Shown here piece after piece: positions 23,190 through 36,210 of a stretch of 64,000 bases of DNA (positions within the stretch are counted from its first letter, which is position 1; the number at the start of each line of letters is the position of its first letter). The translations under genes and the position numbers were made by a program. Under the pieces are notes generated by a model. The model worked only from the letters and a program-made list of their open reading frames with translations, was not told the origin of the DNA and made no database searches. Source of the stretch: Lumbricus rubellus (Eukaryota; Annelida; Clitellata; Crassiclitellata; Lumbricidae); NCBI GenBank assembly GCA_945859605.1, contig OX243812.1, positions 50,398,762 to 50,462,761 of the forward strand, read 5' to 3'.

Positions 23190-24461
23190 GTTGGTTGTTA
23201 TTGGATCACTGGGATTGGTTATTGTGAATGATTATCTGGATGTAGTTACTAGGATTAGATTAAGGATCGTTTACACATAGACCTGGAAACTCATTGTGCG
23301 ACTTGTGTCCCAAGTTTTGAATGATAATTGCGGTTCCGGAAGAATGTCACATCTTGCTGGATTTAAGAAAAGCAATTATTTACATTTATGAAGACAGAGT
23401 GGCAAATAATTATGTTTGCAAAGTGAAGAATTGCATTTGGAGATTCAAAGCATAATTTTTAGTATCAGAAATAGAATTTAATTGGGGAGGGGTGACATCT
23501 ACAGTTGAGAGTGAAGTGGACATACACAGAAAATTTTCACGAAGATCCAGTCCTGTAATTAATAGAGAGTCCTTGGGGTTGGATATGTGACATTTAACAC
23601 TATAGCGATGAACTGAATTGATTTTCCAATCACCTTTGGTACACTGTCGTCATTAAAAGGTTAAGGAAAGATAATAATAATGTTGCTGCTGCAGCTGCTA
23701 CTGAAATTTGACTATGGTTCTGATGTAGTGTGGTCAAATGTGATGACATATATAATCACGTCACATGATACCGTCTTGTGTACACTTCTGAACTTTGGTA
23801 GGAGGGCAATATCAATAGATTCAATATGCAGTTTTGTTTTATTGTATTGTATTGTATTGTATTGTATTATTATTGTCGCCACCTTTTCATCATCACAGTG
23901 ATGTTGATACTGATGTTGGTGGTGTCCCTGATACTGATCATGGTATCCAAGTCTTGTGATTCTTTTACCCCGGGCATTGGGCAACCACTTTCTCTCTAGC
24001 TGACAACAAGTAGCATTGTGTTTGCCAACTATGAGCCCAATGACTATGGCTGTCAAGAACAATACAAAGTGCTTAGCAGGTTGTGTGTGCATACTATAAC
24101 AGGAAATATTATTGTTATGTTATGTAAGTTTTATAGCTCCTGTTTTGCTGACTGTACGACTGGGAAAAAATTGATTTCGCACTGTTTCCGACCATTATCC
24201 GAGAACATTGTTAGTGTCAAATTAAAAGCCTGTGTGTTATGTTTTCTTTCTAAATGCTGCCAGTCTTGGATTATGAGGGAATTTTTGACAGTAAGTATTC
24301 TACAGTTAAATACTATTCGTCATTATTAATTTTATCCTTATTTCAGTCTTCTTCTCTAAGTTGTCTTTCAATAATTGTCTGGCATATGTGGTTCTACAGT
24401 ACATCTAAAACGGGATCACGGAACATGGCAGGAAATCATGGCAGTTAACCATGCAAAAAGT

Positions 24462-24606
24462 GTGAAGGTTGCTGGCAACATCATACAAGTTCTGCACAAA
24501 GACAATTTATCACTGGTATGTATAGTTGTATACTGTATACAGCTATACATACCAGTGATAAATTGTCTTTGTGCAGAACTTGTACGATGTTGCCAGCAAC
24601 CTTCAC
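24462..24606. repeat. Long inverted repeat (64-bp arms, 17-nt loop)
   Basis: Arm 24462-24525 (starts GTGAAGGTTGCTGGCAACAT) pairs with 24543-24606 (ends ATGTTGCCAGCAACCTTCAC). I count one mismatch in 64. The loop is 24526-24542. Partial pairing continues outside (TGCAAAAAG against CTTTTT). Transcribed with the host intron it would fold into a near-perfect hairpin. Confidence 0.95.
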
Positions 24607-25891
24607 ATTATAAGTATATCGCATGCTTTTTATCACAAGCCCATGTTGTAGGTCTTTGATATGGAATATCGCTTTAGTGTAAAAAAATTAACATTTTTTT
24701 AGCTTTGTAAATGCTTTAATACGATACAATACAATTTTGCTACTTAAGCACACTTCTGAGCTACCTCGGTTTTGGGGGAACTTTGACCATAAGCTGATTA
24801 CTACTCTTCAGATTTTTTGAGTCCTTACCTTCACCTGCGATGGTAAATTGCGATAAAAATCACCGTCGGGTGATGTTAATAACTTTCCTGCGAATGTGGT
24901 GGTCGAACGAATTATTTCTTCTTAGATGGCGCTGTACATAGTCGTGTCCTGCGGCGCTCGTGATGACGTCTTGAAATGCCTCTCTATGTAGATATATATA
25001 CTCTTTGCTCGTCGTCATCAAAGCGTCAGTTTGTAAAGGGGCTTAGAATTCGATTTGAATGCTGCTATTCACTCGCTGTATTAATTATCTAGATTTTTTC
25101 TCTTGGATTGTGGTGCTTGGTCCACCCCTTCCATGCCCCTTTGTCTGTTTGTATGTGTCTGTGTGTGTCTGTCTTTCTCTCTGTCCGTGTGTGTATGTCT
25201 GCGTCTGACACAATTCAATTCTGTCTGTCAGATTCTGTGTGTCTGTCTGTCTGTGTCTGTCTGTGTGTGTGTGTCTGTCTGTGTGTCTGTCTGTCTTTCT
25301 GTCTGTCTGTCGGGTTCTTATAATCCGTTTACCATAGGTCAAATTGCCACAGTTGCTGTCCTAAGGGCTCCAGATGTGAGGTGATCATAATAGAGTGACC
25401 AGACCGTACCTCATAGATGCTGTGCTGAGATGGAGCAGCAGCAGCTGTTTAAAAGGCAAAGGGTTAATAGTTCAGCCTACAACTCCTTTAGCTTTTGCTC
25501 CTCGGACTTCACCCTGAAACTTATGAATGCATTTAATTTCCTGGCAGTTTGTCAGTCGCAGTTCATTACTATTGCACTCCTGCAGTTTGGCATGGGGAGC
25601 TTTTAGGGCTTTCTGTTTGCAGGGTGGAAGGCAAGGTGTTGGTTGTGAGGTCTTCCCCCTTTGTTCTTAGTCCTTCCGGTGCAGATCTGTGCATCAGGCA
25701 ACACAGTTTTTCCACTTCATCCACTCTGTTAAATTCATTCAAATCCTTTGTTCTAGAGACTATCAATATACAGAAGATAAATTTTTCCAACAAATATTTG
25801 TGGTTGATGCAACCCAACTCATGTTTATATTGAGTTGCTAGAAATAGGTCTTTGCCCCATTCATTCAGAAAGGTACACGGTTTTGGGATTT

Positions 25892-25893
<2 letters not shown>

Positions 25894-25935
<42 letters not shown>
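25894..25935 (+). repeat. (CTG)14 triplet repeat
   Basis: Fourteen uninterrupted CTG units in a deep intronic position, preceded by TTTTT and followed by TAAGTG. Confidence 0.97.
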
Positions 25936-25936
<1 letters not shown>

Positions 25937-28122
25937 AAGTGTATAATACCTTTTTTCTCTCGTCCTCCCTGTTGGAGACCGGAAATTGGTAGCAGCAGAA
26001 GAGGAAAACCCTAGTAGGGAAGTGCCTGTGTCAGAGTTTCTCAATGTAAGCCTATATATATATATCCCGTGGAGCTCTAGGGTTCCGTGAAGGGAGGATA
26101 AGGGTTCCGTGAGGGTATTGGATTGAAATGTTGGTTAACTAATAACTATGCTATTACTTTATAGTCAGACTCCAGTGTAAAGGCAAGTTTCATGTCAAAT
26201 GATCTAGTTTTTATCGATTAAAATGGTATATACCTCAAACAATCTTTAAATGCACTGTGTCAGATATGTTTTGTTTAGATTGGGTTGTGTAAACATTCTG
26301 AGATCAGAAAGATTAAATGCGTTTTACGCCTTTGTGGGTGCATAATTATGTTTTGTAACAATTGTAATGGGCAGGCTTGGTGTAAGTTTATAGGGTGTGT
26401 TTAAGAATTATAGTTGAGGTGTGAAAAGAGAAGGGTGGTGTAAGGTGTATAGATCTCTGTAGTGTTGTCTTTCTTTCATTGTGTAATCCAACTCTTATTA
26501 TTGAAAGGGGTTCTGGGTAAACGGCCCCTTTGAATGAACTGATGATTGATTTGAAATATGTATAATAATAATGTCCTGACTTTCTGCATAAATTTTAATA
26601 AAATTTAGTAATGTTGATGACTCTTTTGCTGTTTGATTAAACTAATTTCTCAGTTAACCCAGGTGAGGTTATATTTCGCTTATTCACCCCAGAGTCATAT
26701 ACTTGTTCACCAGAGATTTTACTTTTTCACTTATAGTCCTCCTAAAGGCATTTAATTGAACAGGGATATACTGCTTGTTCACATAATATGTTAATGTAAT
26801 TTAAATGCAGCAATTAATGTGTTTAAATGTATCACAGATGGTAACCATGTTTAAATGTATCAATCGATACATTTAAATGTATCATTGATTTTAACCTAAT
26901 TTGAATATTGCCTTTCCAAAGAAGTACGTGTAAAAGATTTAACAGTTGTTCATTGTCATTATCATCCAAATTATCTTCATCAGCATTAAATCCTCATGGC
27001 AGCCATTTTGTAGGGATGACTTAAAATAAGTGATTGCCCCGCTGTGCAGCAATCTTCTTGTCCTGTTCTTTTAGATTAATGCTTAGCACTCTTTAATACA
27101 CCTTTGATCATAATAATTATGTCCTTATTTTATGAATTGTATTCATAACATACTTATTAATTAATAATTACTATTAACCTAGAACTTTCCAACTTATTCA
27201 TCTACTCTCTACATTAAAAATTTCATTCAACATGCAGGACCAGCTTTTCTTGCAGATACAATGGGGGTTACATTAATGCAGGACTTCAATTAAAGATATG
27301 GCTATTCATGAATGTAGATATATGGATACAATACCATGCATAGACCTACCAGTTACAATTCTTGGGTGTTTTTAAATTAGCATGATTTTTAAGTTTTATT
27401 ATAAGTACAGAAACATTGACCTAACGTGCACAAACAAGCCTGTCTTCAAGCCAATTCAAACCCATCAAATCATGAACTTGAAACAAATCCCCCCAAAAAT
27501 TCACAACATTAAATTGATGGGACCAATTAATGGGCCATTATGAGGTTATGTATGAAATATGAGTAGCATCTAGACTTTAGAGGTCTGTATGATCATGTTG
27601 ACAGGGTTTCCCATGTACATTTAAGGCCTGTCTGATTTGCACAGTGGTTTGAGACTATATCAAAAAACAGGATTGCAGTATTAAGGGCTATGAATGTCTC
27701 TGAAGTTGCGCTATATAAATGCGGAGTTACGATTACAGTTACAGAAATGAGATCTTAATTCCTGTTCCTGCATGTGTTCTCCATAGGATTATCTGATCTT
27801 GTTTCAGGCCATTACACAGGCCTGAAAAATCAGGTCACGACTTGACCTAGAATCCAAGGTTCAGACGCGTGACGGTTGCATGTCATTTATTATGTATTAA
27901 TAAGCGAACGATCCCTCTAGCGACTTCCTGCGGTACTGCTGGGGAGCCCGTGACAGACGGAGTGGGCGATTGGTCAAGTGCCACCGTTGGACGCCTTGTA
28001 ATGACAGCCGTAAATTTATATAGCGCCGCTGAAGCTTCAAGAGTGAAATAATGAGAGTTCTGTGGCCTGGAGAACCAACCAACCAACCAACCTGTCGTCG
28101 TCATTATTATGGAGCATGATCA

Positions 28123-28165
<43 letters not shown>

Positions 28166-28789
28166 GCGGAAATGCACGACGCTTGCTTCGACAAGTGGAT
28201 CTGTCGGAGACGATGGTCGGATTATTGCCTAAGAGGCTGCTAAGACTTGCCTCAGACTTGCCGGATTATTGCCTAAGACTTGCCAAAGATCCACTTAAGA
28301 GGCAAGTCCTGTTTTGGAGCCAGTGGCTGAGTCAGAGAATCGGGTCTAACGATGGAGGTGAGGGGAGGGGGTTGAGGACGGGTCGCAGTCCGGGTAGAGA
28401 GGTCGCCTGCTGGTTTAGCAAATGTGTTTATCTATCTCCTATAATTGAGCACTTGTTACTTATCCTGTGGAGTCGTTGAATGCGAGAGGTGGTTGAGGAG
28501 GTGTGGTTCAAACGCTGTGTCTTCAAAACGCCAGAAAAGGCAGGCTGCTCAAAGTAGGAGGAGGAGGAGGAGGAGGAGGAGGAGGAGGAGGAGGAGGAGG
28601 AAGGAAGGAAGGAAGGAAGGAAGGGAATTAGAAGGGAAATGATAGGATAGGGTAGGGTATGATAGAATAGGATAGGACATGGGCTGCTATAATAATAGAC
28701 TTTCTTTTATCTAGGGGCTGGGTTCGTATGACCCGTGAGGAATTGAGTTGCTCTTGAGACTCCTGCGATGATGACTCAGAGTCGGACAA

Positions 28790-29155
28790 AGAAGAAAAGA
28801 ATAGAAGGATTAAGTCAATCCAATTCAGAGCCAATTGGGAATCATATATACAAATCAGAGCCAATTTGGACATATTATATCCATATCAAAGCCAATTTTA
28901 AACTCCAGTTCTGAGTCAATTTGGACATATTATATCCATATCAAAGCCAATTTTAAACTCCAGTTCTGAGTCAATTCGGACATATTATATCCATATCAAA
29001 GCCAATTTTAAACTCCAGAACTTCAGAGTCAATTTGGACATAATTATTATATCCATATCAAAGCCAATTTTAAACTCCAGTTCAGAGTCAATTTGGACTT
29101 GTATCCAGCTCAGAGCCAATTGGGAATCATATTCAAGTCAGAGCCAACTCTAAAT
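28790..29155. repeat. ~59-bp minisatellite
   Basis: Four to five units of the type GAGTCAATTTGGACATATTA then CCATATCAAAGCCAATTTTA and AACTCCAG, with diverged edges that keep TCAGAGCCAATTGGGAATCA. Confidence 0.85.
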
Positions 29156-30539
29156 TAAATATAAGCCTACTTATAAAGCCAATAAATTATTCTCAGTAGC
29201 AGAACACATACAGTAGGTCCACATAATTTTTTATGCTGACTTAAAGTTTGCTGTATACACTTGACTTATTACACCGTAGGCACATAATTGGATTTTCTCA
29301 TTGGTCCACACGACAATTATTGAGAGATCCATAGAATAATTAATTAACTTACTAACTGATTGAATCGTAAATTGATATGCGTGCTTATACTGACTAATTT
29401 ATTTTCACTGATCCGCATTGTAAAATAAATTTGCCCAAAGAATAAATTTCGTGACTAACTTATTTGCCGATTCACTAACACGGTGACGAGCAAAGGCATT
29501 TTAAATGTTAATCGTGATCATAATAATTGCACATTCATATGACCGCTCTACGAGAAATGTTGATCTTTATACTTAAAGGCACGCCTGACCTTTTAAGACA
29601 CGACTAGAGACGATCAATAAGAATAATTGTACCGGGTATTAAATAGCTGGCGAATGAGGCACGAGAAGGGCAAGAAGATCGTGATGCCGGTGGCTTTATT
29701 GCATCTGTTCCAGAGTAAAGACCAAAGAGAAGGACGAATTTCATTCTTCCCCCCCCCCCCTCTTTAAACGCTGCCCCGTTACTTTCCTACCTATGCTGAG
29801 ACGCATCTGTTTAAACCCCTCTGACAGACATAGGCCTACTCCCAGCGTTGTTGAAGGCTTCCCTGAATTGCGCTGTGTAAAGGTCAGATATAATATATGC
29901 CCACAAAATTAATGGATTCGGGGAGATTTGAAAGAAAAAAAACAGACACCCTGCACAGTCTTACCTGATTGAATTCCATATTAGTATCCTAGATCCTGGT
30001 TTGCATTTGTAGCGCGATGCATTAAAGGAGAAAAGTCATTACACAAAATTAAGGCGCTGTATCATGTGTGATACTCGTACAGTATACGCAACAGAAATCA
30101 AATTATGTATACAATTATACACAGATACAAATGCATAGATATAAAATATATATTATACAATTCATACATACATACATACATAAGTACTTATTATACATGT
30201 ACATAGTACATACATGTATACATACATGTATACATACATACATATATACATGCATACATACATGCATGCATACATACATACATGCATACATACATGCATA
30301 CATACCTGCATGCATGCTTTGCATACAGGCATATATTTTAATACGAGCGATAGGGAATACTCAGAAGCGAATGGCAGTTTCGTGTTTTATCTAATAGAAC
30401 AGCGGACGCAATGCATTTCGAAGAGATTTTATTTGAGAGCGTTAAGAACGCATTGTATTGGTCGTTCCCAGGACGTTTAACCCGGCGTTCATTGCACTTG
30501 GGTTATTGGAGTGCATTTGGCGTAACAGAAGAAGTGATT

Positions 30540-30609
30540 GTGCTGACGACGACGACGAAGAAGAAGAAGACGACGACGACAAAGAGGAGGAGGAGGGGAA
30601 GAAGAAGAA

Positions 30610-30641
<32 letters not shown>

Positions 30642-30672
30642 AGAATAAGAAGAAGAGGAGGAAGAAGAAATG
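30540..30672. repeat. Purine tract of GAC/GAA/GAG triplets
   Basis: More than 100 bp that is almost pure purine on + after the initial GAC run (AAGAAGAAG, GAGGAGGAG). The Asp/Glu/Lys-rich frame at 30458-30832 spans it and is judged an artefact. Confidence 0.85.
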
Positions 30673-33479
30673 TCCTGAGCGAATTATTGACCAAACGAGT
30701 TGCCGAAGCATCATAAGGGGATGCTGGACCGTGGACGACGATAAAATCGATGCCATCTTAAGAGGAGGATGCGGCTGCGCAACCAGCAGCAGCAGCCGCT
30801 GTGGGACATGGCACGTAGGGTTCAACGTCTAGTCCGGTAGTCCCGTTGGCAATTTTTTCAGTCTGAAAGGAAGATTTGCCTAAGGCTGATCATCTCTCGC
30901 CCGACCTCCAGTGATCCAGCGCATGCGCTCCATCTGGTGATAATTGGCCTTGGAAAATGTGATATTGCTGACGCTTAGAAAAAGCGACCTGTAAAAGAAG
31001 ATGTCGAGCTGATGAGAAAAACTATTCTGACAGCCATGAAATGGGTTAATAAGATATTTTCGAGATAGACAAAGTGAGAAAAAGCAGCAGTAGGAAATAG
31101 GAATGAGGTGAATAACAAGAACTGCTGACAATTATGAACAAATCTAATGAGTCTAATGACAGAGGAAAGACTTCTTTAACCCGTGCTTCTGACAATTGGA
31201 AAGATGGTCATATATTATGACAAAAACTCTTTGGTAGGTAAGGTCATATCTGATCCTGTCAAGATTTCAGTTGTCATTAGAGGCTCAATATAGGTCCCTT
31301 CTGTCACGTTCTGTGGATATTGTTCTATATAAACTTGCACAGAAAACATTTTTGTATTGAGACGAATACACAACCATACATGTATATCTCTGGCATTTAA
31401 TTAAGAGAGGAAAGGCAAAGAAACTAATCTTAAGAATATGACTCAAATGTTATTCATTTCAATCAACCAACTAACCAAACTTTATTGTGCACCAATCATG
31501 AAAGCAGCACATTTTGAATCAGTTTAGTAGTCGGTGACAATGGGAAACCCAAACATATTGTCCCGCTAACAGGGTCACCTAAATGCATAATTGAGTTTCA
31601 GACCAACGGGGTAGTAAGTAAATATCATGTTTAACATGAGTCAGCAAAAACCAAATTAATAACACAGCCGTACCTAATACATGTAACTGTAATAAGCACA
31701 TTGTATAGTGAACTTACAACACACACAATGCACAGTGAACTAAAAACAAGCAATACATATTGAACTAAAAACAAACACAATACATAGTGAGCTAAAAATG
31801 AACACAATACATATTGAACTAAAAACAATATTATCAGTGTTTTTCAGTTGCTTGGATATGCGATGAATAAACTGTAGAGCATGTTTTCAAGATCGTCTCT
31901 CTGCTGTGAAACCCAGTGGGGCAAATGACATATCTCTGCTCTAAATTCTTCTGACACAATCGATCAGTTGGGCTGACACCAGCTAAAAGATCCCACTGAC
32001 ATCTTTGTATAAATCTCCTTTACCATTTAACCATAACCATAAACTCTCCAGGCTGGCATTGGCTAGATTTCCCACTGGCATGTGCTATGAACCTCATCGG
32101 CATCTGCAATCAAACTGCTTAGCAGTAGCTTTAAATCTCCTTAGCATGAGCTATAAATCCCACGAATCTCACTGGAATTTTACTGCCAGACACCTTGGCA
32201 TTGCTTTATAACTCATTGGCAGTAGCTGCTGCTATTTCCACTGGCAATTGCTACCATTCTCACTGGTATTTGCTGCTAATTACACTAGCATTTACTACAG
32301 TATTTATCTCACTGCTATTTGCTATAAATCTCTTTGGCATTAGCTATAAATCTCCTGAGCATTTGTTGTAAATCTCCTTGTCATCCACTGCCAGCTTAAC
32401 AGACAGCAGCGATAAATCTAACTTGCATCATAAATACTTCTCCCAGGCATTTATGATAAATTTTCGATGGCATTTATTATTTAGCATGCTTAGTTTATTA
32501 AAGTGCCTTTGATTCGTCGAGTGATGCTTTTAGAAACGCTGAAAGAAGTGCAGTTACAATGTTGTAGGCACTTTGGCACAATTAGCAGAATTTAGTGATC
32601 ATATCATCACCACTTTGCTGTCATCGGATGTTATTTTGCCAGCGTTCTGTTTGACGTTGTTTTAAAAATCGCTAGAGTTTGGAACTTCTTTTCGAAAGGC
32701 AATATACAAATTAGTGATTGCCACTTTATCTGCCAACGTCATATTTTATTTGTGAAGTTTTAAATATTTCATTTATGCACAGAGGCGCTATTGACTTAAT
32801 AATAATCACGGATTTGAGATTGCACTTTAATTGAATTTTAGGTGGATGGGCAGGATTGTAATCTCGGGTGTACAGCATGTACTCACCTCACATATATTTG
32901 TGTGTGTGTAGAATACGAGAAAATGACCTGCAGATAGGCCCAGGTGAACCCCCCCAGTATTTTTTAGAGCCCCTTAGTAAACTCTGTTTTTCAGACCTCA
33001 ATTCCAAGTTTGTCATAGGCCAAACTCCCCCTGGCCCCAGTTATTTTTCCACAATTCTCACACTGGATAGGCCTAGCGTGTACTCACCTCTAATTTTGCC
33101 AGTACAGCCTGGTTTTGAGCGTATATGACCATTGACCAGTACCAAGGGGAAAAATTTGCCATTACAATAAATGTTCAAGGAGTGTGACAGTGTGCTGTAC
33201 AAGGCCCAGATTTTGTCCGCATTAATTTTTAATTAAATGTGGTGGTTAAAAGTTTATTTTCGGCCACAGCTGGGCCGGGAGCTCCTCTGAGTAGTTACGT
33301 TGATGGGACGTTATTATTATGATATGGATTGATATTGGTTAATTAAATTTTGACCAAACAAATTTCTGTGCACATATGAAATATTTAAAAACTTGTTTGA
33401 TGATTTTGACGGGTCATTGGCTGGTTGGAGTCTAATGTTAACAGATGAAACTGATTCGCAATTATCAGTTTATGGATTG

Positions 33480-33955
33480 AACTGGCTTAATTGATCAATT
33501 TATTATTATTATTGACCAATTGATCAATTAGCCAATTGGGTAGCTGATCAACTTATTGATCAGTGTGTTAGTAATTAAGCAATTAAATAATTGATTGAGC
33601 AGTTTTTCTATTAATCAATAAGTTGATCAACTTATTGATCAGTGTGTTAGTAATTAAGCAATTAAATAATTGATTGAGCAGTTTTTCTATTGATCAATAA
33701 GTTGATCAACTTATTGATCAGTATGTTAGTAATTAAGCAATTAATTTATTGAGCAGTTTTTCTATTGATCAATAAGTTGATCAACTTATTGATCAGTATG
33801 TTAGTAATTAAGCAATTAATTTATTGAGCAGTTTTTCTATTGATCAATAAGTTGATCAACTTATTGATCAGTAATTCAGTATGTTAGTAATTAATTAAGC
33901 AATTAATTGATTGAGCACTTTTTATATTGATCAATAAGTTGATCTGATAATTTTT
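33480..33955. repeat. ~75-bp tandem array of perfect 30-bp palindromes
   Basis: The 30-bp palindrome, whose left half begins TGATCAATAAGTTGA and mirrors itself, is perfect at 33691-33720, 33766-33795 and 33841-33870. There is a one-base variant at 33612 and half-palindromes at both ends. Between them AGTATGTTAGTAATTAAGCA and TTGAGCAGTTTTTCTAT recur. Confidence 0.95.
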
Positions 33956-34941
33956 CATGTCAATTTGTATTGTATTGTTGATCAATTTAGTATAATATGT
34001 TTTTATGAGATTTTAATGTGTACCTGATGTTATGTAAACTGGTTTCAGTTTTAAGGTCATCTTAAACTTTAAAAAACTCTCCTCCGTTTGTTGACTCCAA
34101 CTTTCAGCTCAGCGTTAAAGCTAAACACATGATCACGTTATTTACTGATGTCATGCTTCACGAGTAATCATGAGTAATCATGAGTAATCATGTCTAATCA
34201 TGATTCACGAATACACGTAATTTGGATCTTAAATCTTACTCTACTTTTTTGTGATGATTATTTAATATCATGGATATATTCACTACAATGTAATGAAATT
34301 TATTTTTTCAAAGCTCATTTTAAAAACTATTGTTCGTTTAGTGGATAATTATTAATAATACAGCCACTGCATTACAATGTCTCCTCTGTACACCTCTCCT
34401 ACTGATCAGTCTTTGGATTTTAAGTGATTTAATATTACTTACTTTATGTGTATAATTGTGCGTGGGTGTGTATGTATGTATGTATGCATGTACATGTATG
34501 TATGCGTATAGGTAAATGTATATATATATATATAATATATAACATAATATTTGTGCATATATATATGCATATAGAGTTTTATAAACGTTAACTTTGAAAA
34601 ATTTGTGAATTTCGAAAGGATTAACAGAGGACAATATGAATAGCGGATGACAGTAAATAAAAGTAATAATAGCAATGATGTTGATGTGATCATAGTGTTG
34701 GAGGTGTTACGACAATTCAGATGTTGAACAAAACTTAACCTACTGGCCCCCAAGACTGACTCTGATTGGTCTGCACTGCAAAGCATTCTTTAGAAATTTT
34801 CAAATGCAATAAGAAATTTGCATGTACCGTTGAACATGTTCACTATGCTCTTAGAAAGTTTATTGTTCACTATAAGATGAAAACTTGCCATGCATAGACT
34901 TGCCGTGTAAAATTCTGATTGTCTTCCAATAAGCTTCTTGT

Positions 34942-35158
34942 GGGGTGTAGTGGTGTACAGGTATGTTTGGTGCCCTGAAGCCGGAATGTTGCAGATTTGA
35001 ATCCACCTCAAGCCGCAGCTAGGACCCTGAGCAAGTCCTTCACGTGCAATTGCTCTTGCACTTCAGCATGGAACTCTGACTCAGTATCTGCGCTGTAGCC
35101 AAGAGCGCCTCTGAGTAGAATCTTGAAAGGGCGCTATAACAAATGCGAGAAATGAAGA
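34942..35158 (+). mobile_element. tRNA-derived SINE, near full length
   Basis: Starts GGGGTGTAGTGGTGTACAGG. It has a degenerate box B (AGATTTGAATCC, about 34991-35002), the conserved CAAGTCCTTCACGTGCAATT core and the tail GAGCGCCTCTGAGTAG with GGGCGCTATAAC. It lies about 100 bp before the FN3-3 acceptor and is more diverged than the copies at 60593 and 62577. Confidence 0.8.
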
Positions 35159-35261
35159 ATGCATACATTTAGCTTCAGTACGCAATACAGAACTTGTAAA
35201 AGGCATTATCAGGTTTGAGTTGTACTGTATTATTATATTTTATTATTCTTTAATTTTACAG

Positions 35262-35549
35262 TTCCCGAACAGCCGACAAATCTTCAGGGCGAGGCGGTTT
35301 CCCCGAACGCGATCCAGCTGACGTGGGATCCACCGGAGGCGTCGGACGAGCGAATCGAGAGCTACGAGCTGTACTACAACGACTCGCACTTCCGTCAGAA
35401 CATCCGCATGACGATTGTACCCCCGCGCAACTCGCATTTGCTCGAGGACCTCACTCCGGACACCATCTACCACATCCGCGTCGCAGCAAAGTCCAAGCGC
35501 GGAGAGGGAGCGATGACGCCGACGATTCAAGTGCGAACGATGGAATACG
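35262..35549 (+). CDS. LAR-type RPTP, exon for FN3 domain 3
   Basis: Acceptor TTTAATTTTACAG, donor TACG/GTGAGC, phase 1 to 1. Residues 288-383. VPEQPTNLQGEAVSP, core Trp in IQLTWDPP, ESYELYYND, then LEDLTPDTIYHIRVAAKSKR and GEGAMTPTIQVRTME. Order and start (vertebrate VPGQPLNF, ending ARTM) fit LAR FN3-3. The opposite-strand frame is a shadow. Confidence 0.97.
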
Positions 35550-36210
35550 GTGAGCTCATTGTTTTCTTATTATTGACAATAGATTTAAAGTTGGCATTGT
35601 TTGTTGTATAATTTGTGTGATTTATGTAAGACTGTTTATGTGTGAATGTATGTACTATATCTGTTCTTGATGCCAGATATTTATTTGGCAGTGATAGGTA
35701 GAAATAAATGACCTTCATTTCTCCAAACAACTCACCTCCATTGTCTTTTTGGCCATTGGAAAACACTTAAGAAGAAGATGCTCAGTGTCAGCGCACAGTG
35801 GTACAGCATTATTAAAGCTTTTTCAGGAAATGTCCGCAGCTTGTGAAGTGTGGAAACAGTTTAGAAGAAGTCCAATGTCTGCACAGAGTGCTAGAAGACT
35901 GGCCATTTATAGAGTTCGATAGTTCACAAAGGTCTGTGGCTTCAATTAACTTAAATTGAGGATTTAATGATGACAGAGCGGCATTTCAACTTCAGCCATG
36001 AAAACTGTTCTACCCTGACAAATTGATGTTGCGCTCTTGAGGAAGCAGCTTTGCAAGATTCGATGTGTATTGTGTAACAAAAAATTCACTTTTTCTTCAG
36101 TATTCATGACTTTAAAATGCTTTTCTTGTCTTAAACATTCTTTTTTTAAACTAATATTCTGTGTAGTAAATAAATGTATACAACTATACATGTGTACACT
36201 GTATTATATA

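Larger units (their letters stand above)
23000..35261 (+). other. Intron between FN3-2b and FN3-3
   Basis: 12.3 kb, the longest here. Apart from features listed separately it has TTGTA repeats at 23840-23868, TGTC/TGTG runs at 25135-25315, ATT at 28120-28165, GGA/GGAA at 28560-28625, CATA runs at 30165-30310, a ~30-bp AATACATATTGAACTAAAAA array at 31715-31830 and loose TGCTATAAATCTCC repeats at 32045-32470. 26500-27850, 29160-30060, 30840-31700 and 33960-34440 look unique. No exon-like frame is found. Confidence 0.8.

Noticed and set aside
26028..26110. hAT-like start CAGAGTTTCTCAATG with GGGTTCCGTGA motifs
   Set aside because: Resembles a hAT terminus, but I found no matching right end or 8-bp duplication.
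30458..30832. Asp/Glu/Lys-rich 124-codon frame
   Set aside because: Its core is a GAC/GAA/GAG triplet repeat; all three frames are open there.
32868..33128. 86-codon frame with Pro-rich composition
   Set aside because: No family signature or splice context; contains short duplicated non-coding phrases (TACTCACCTC).
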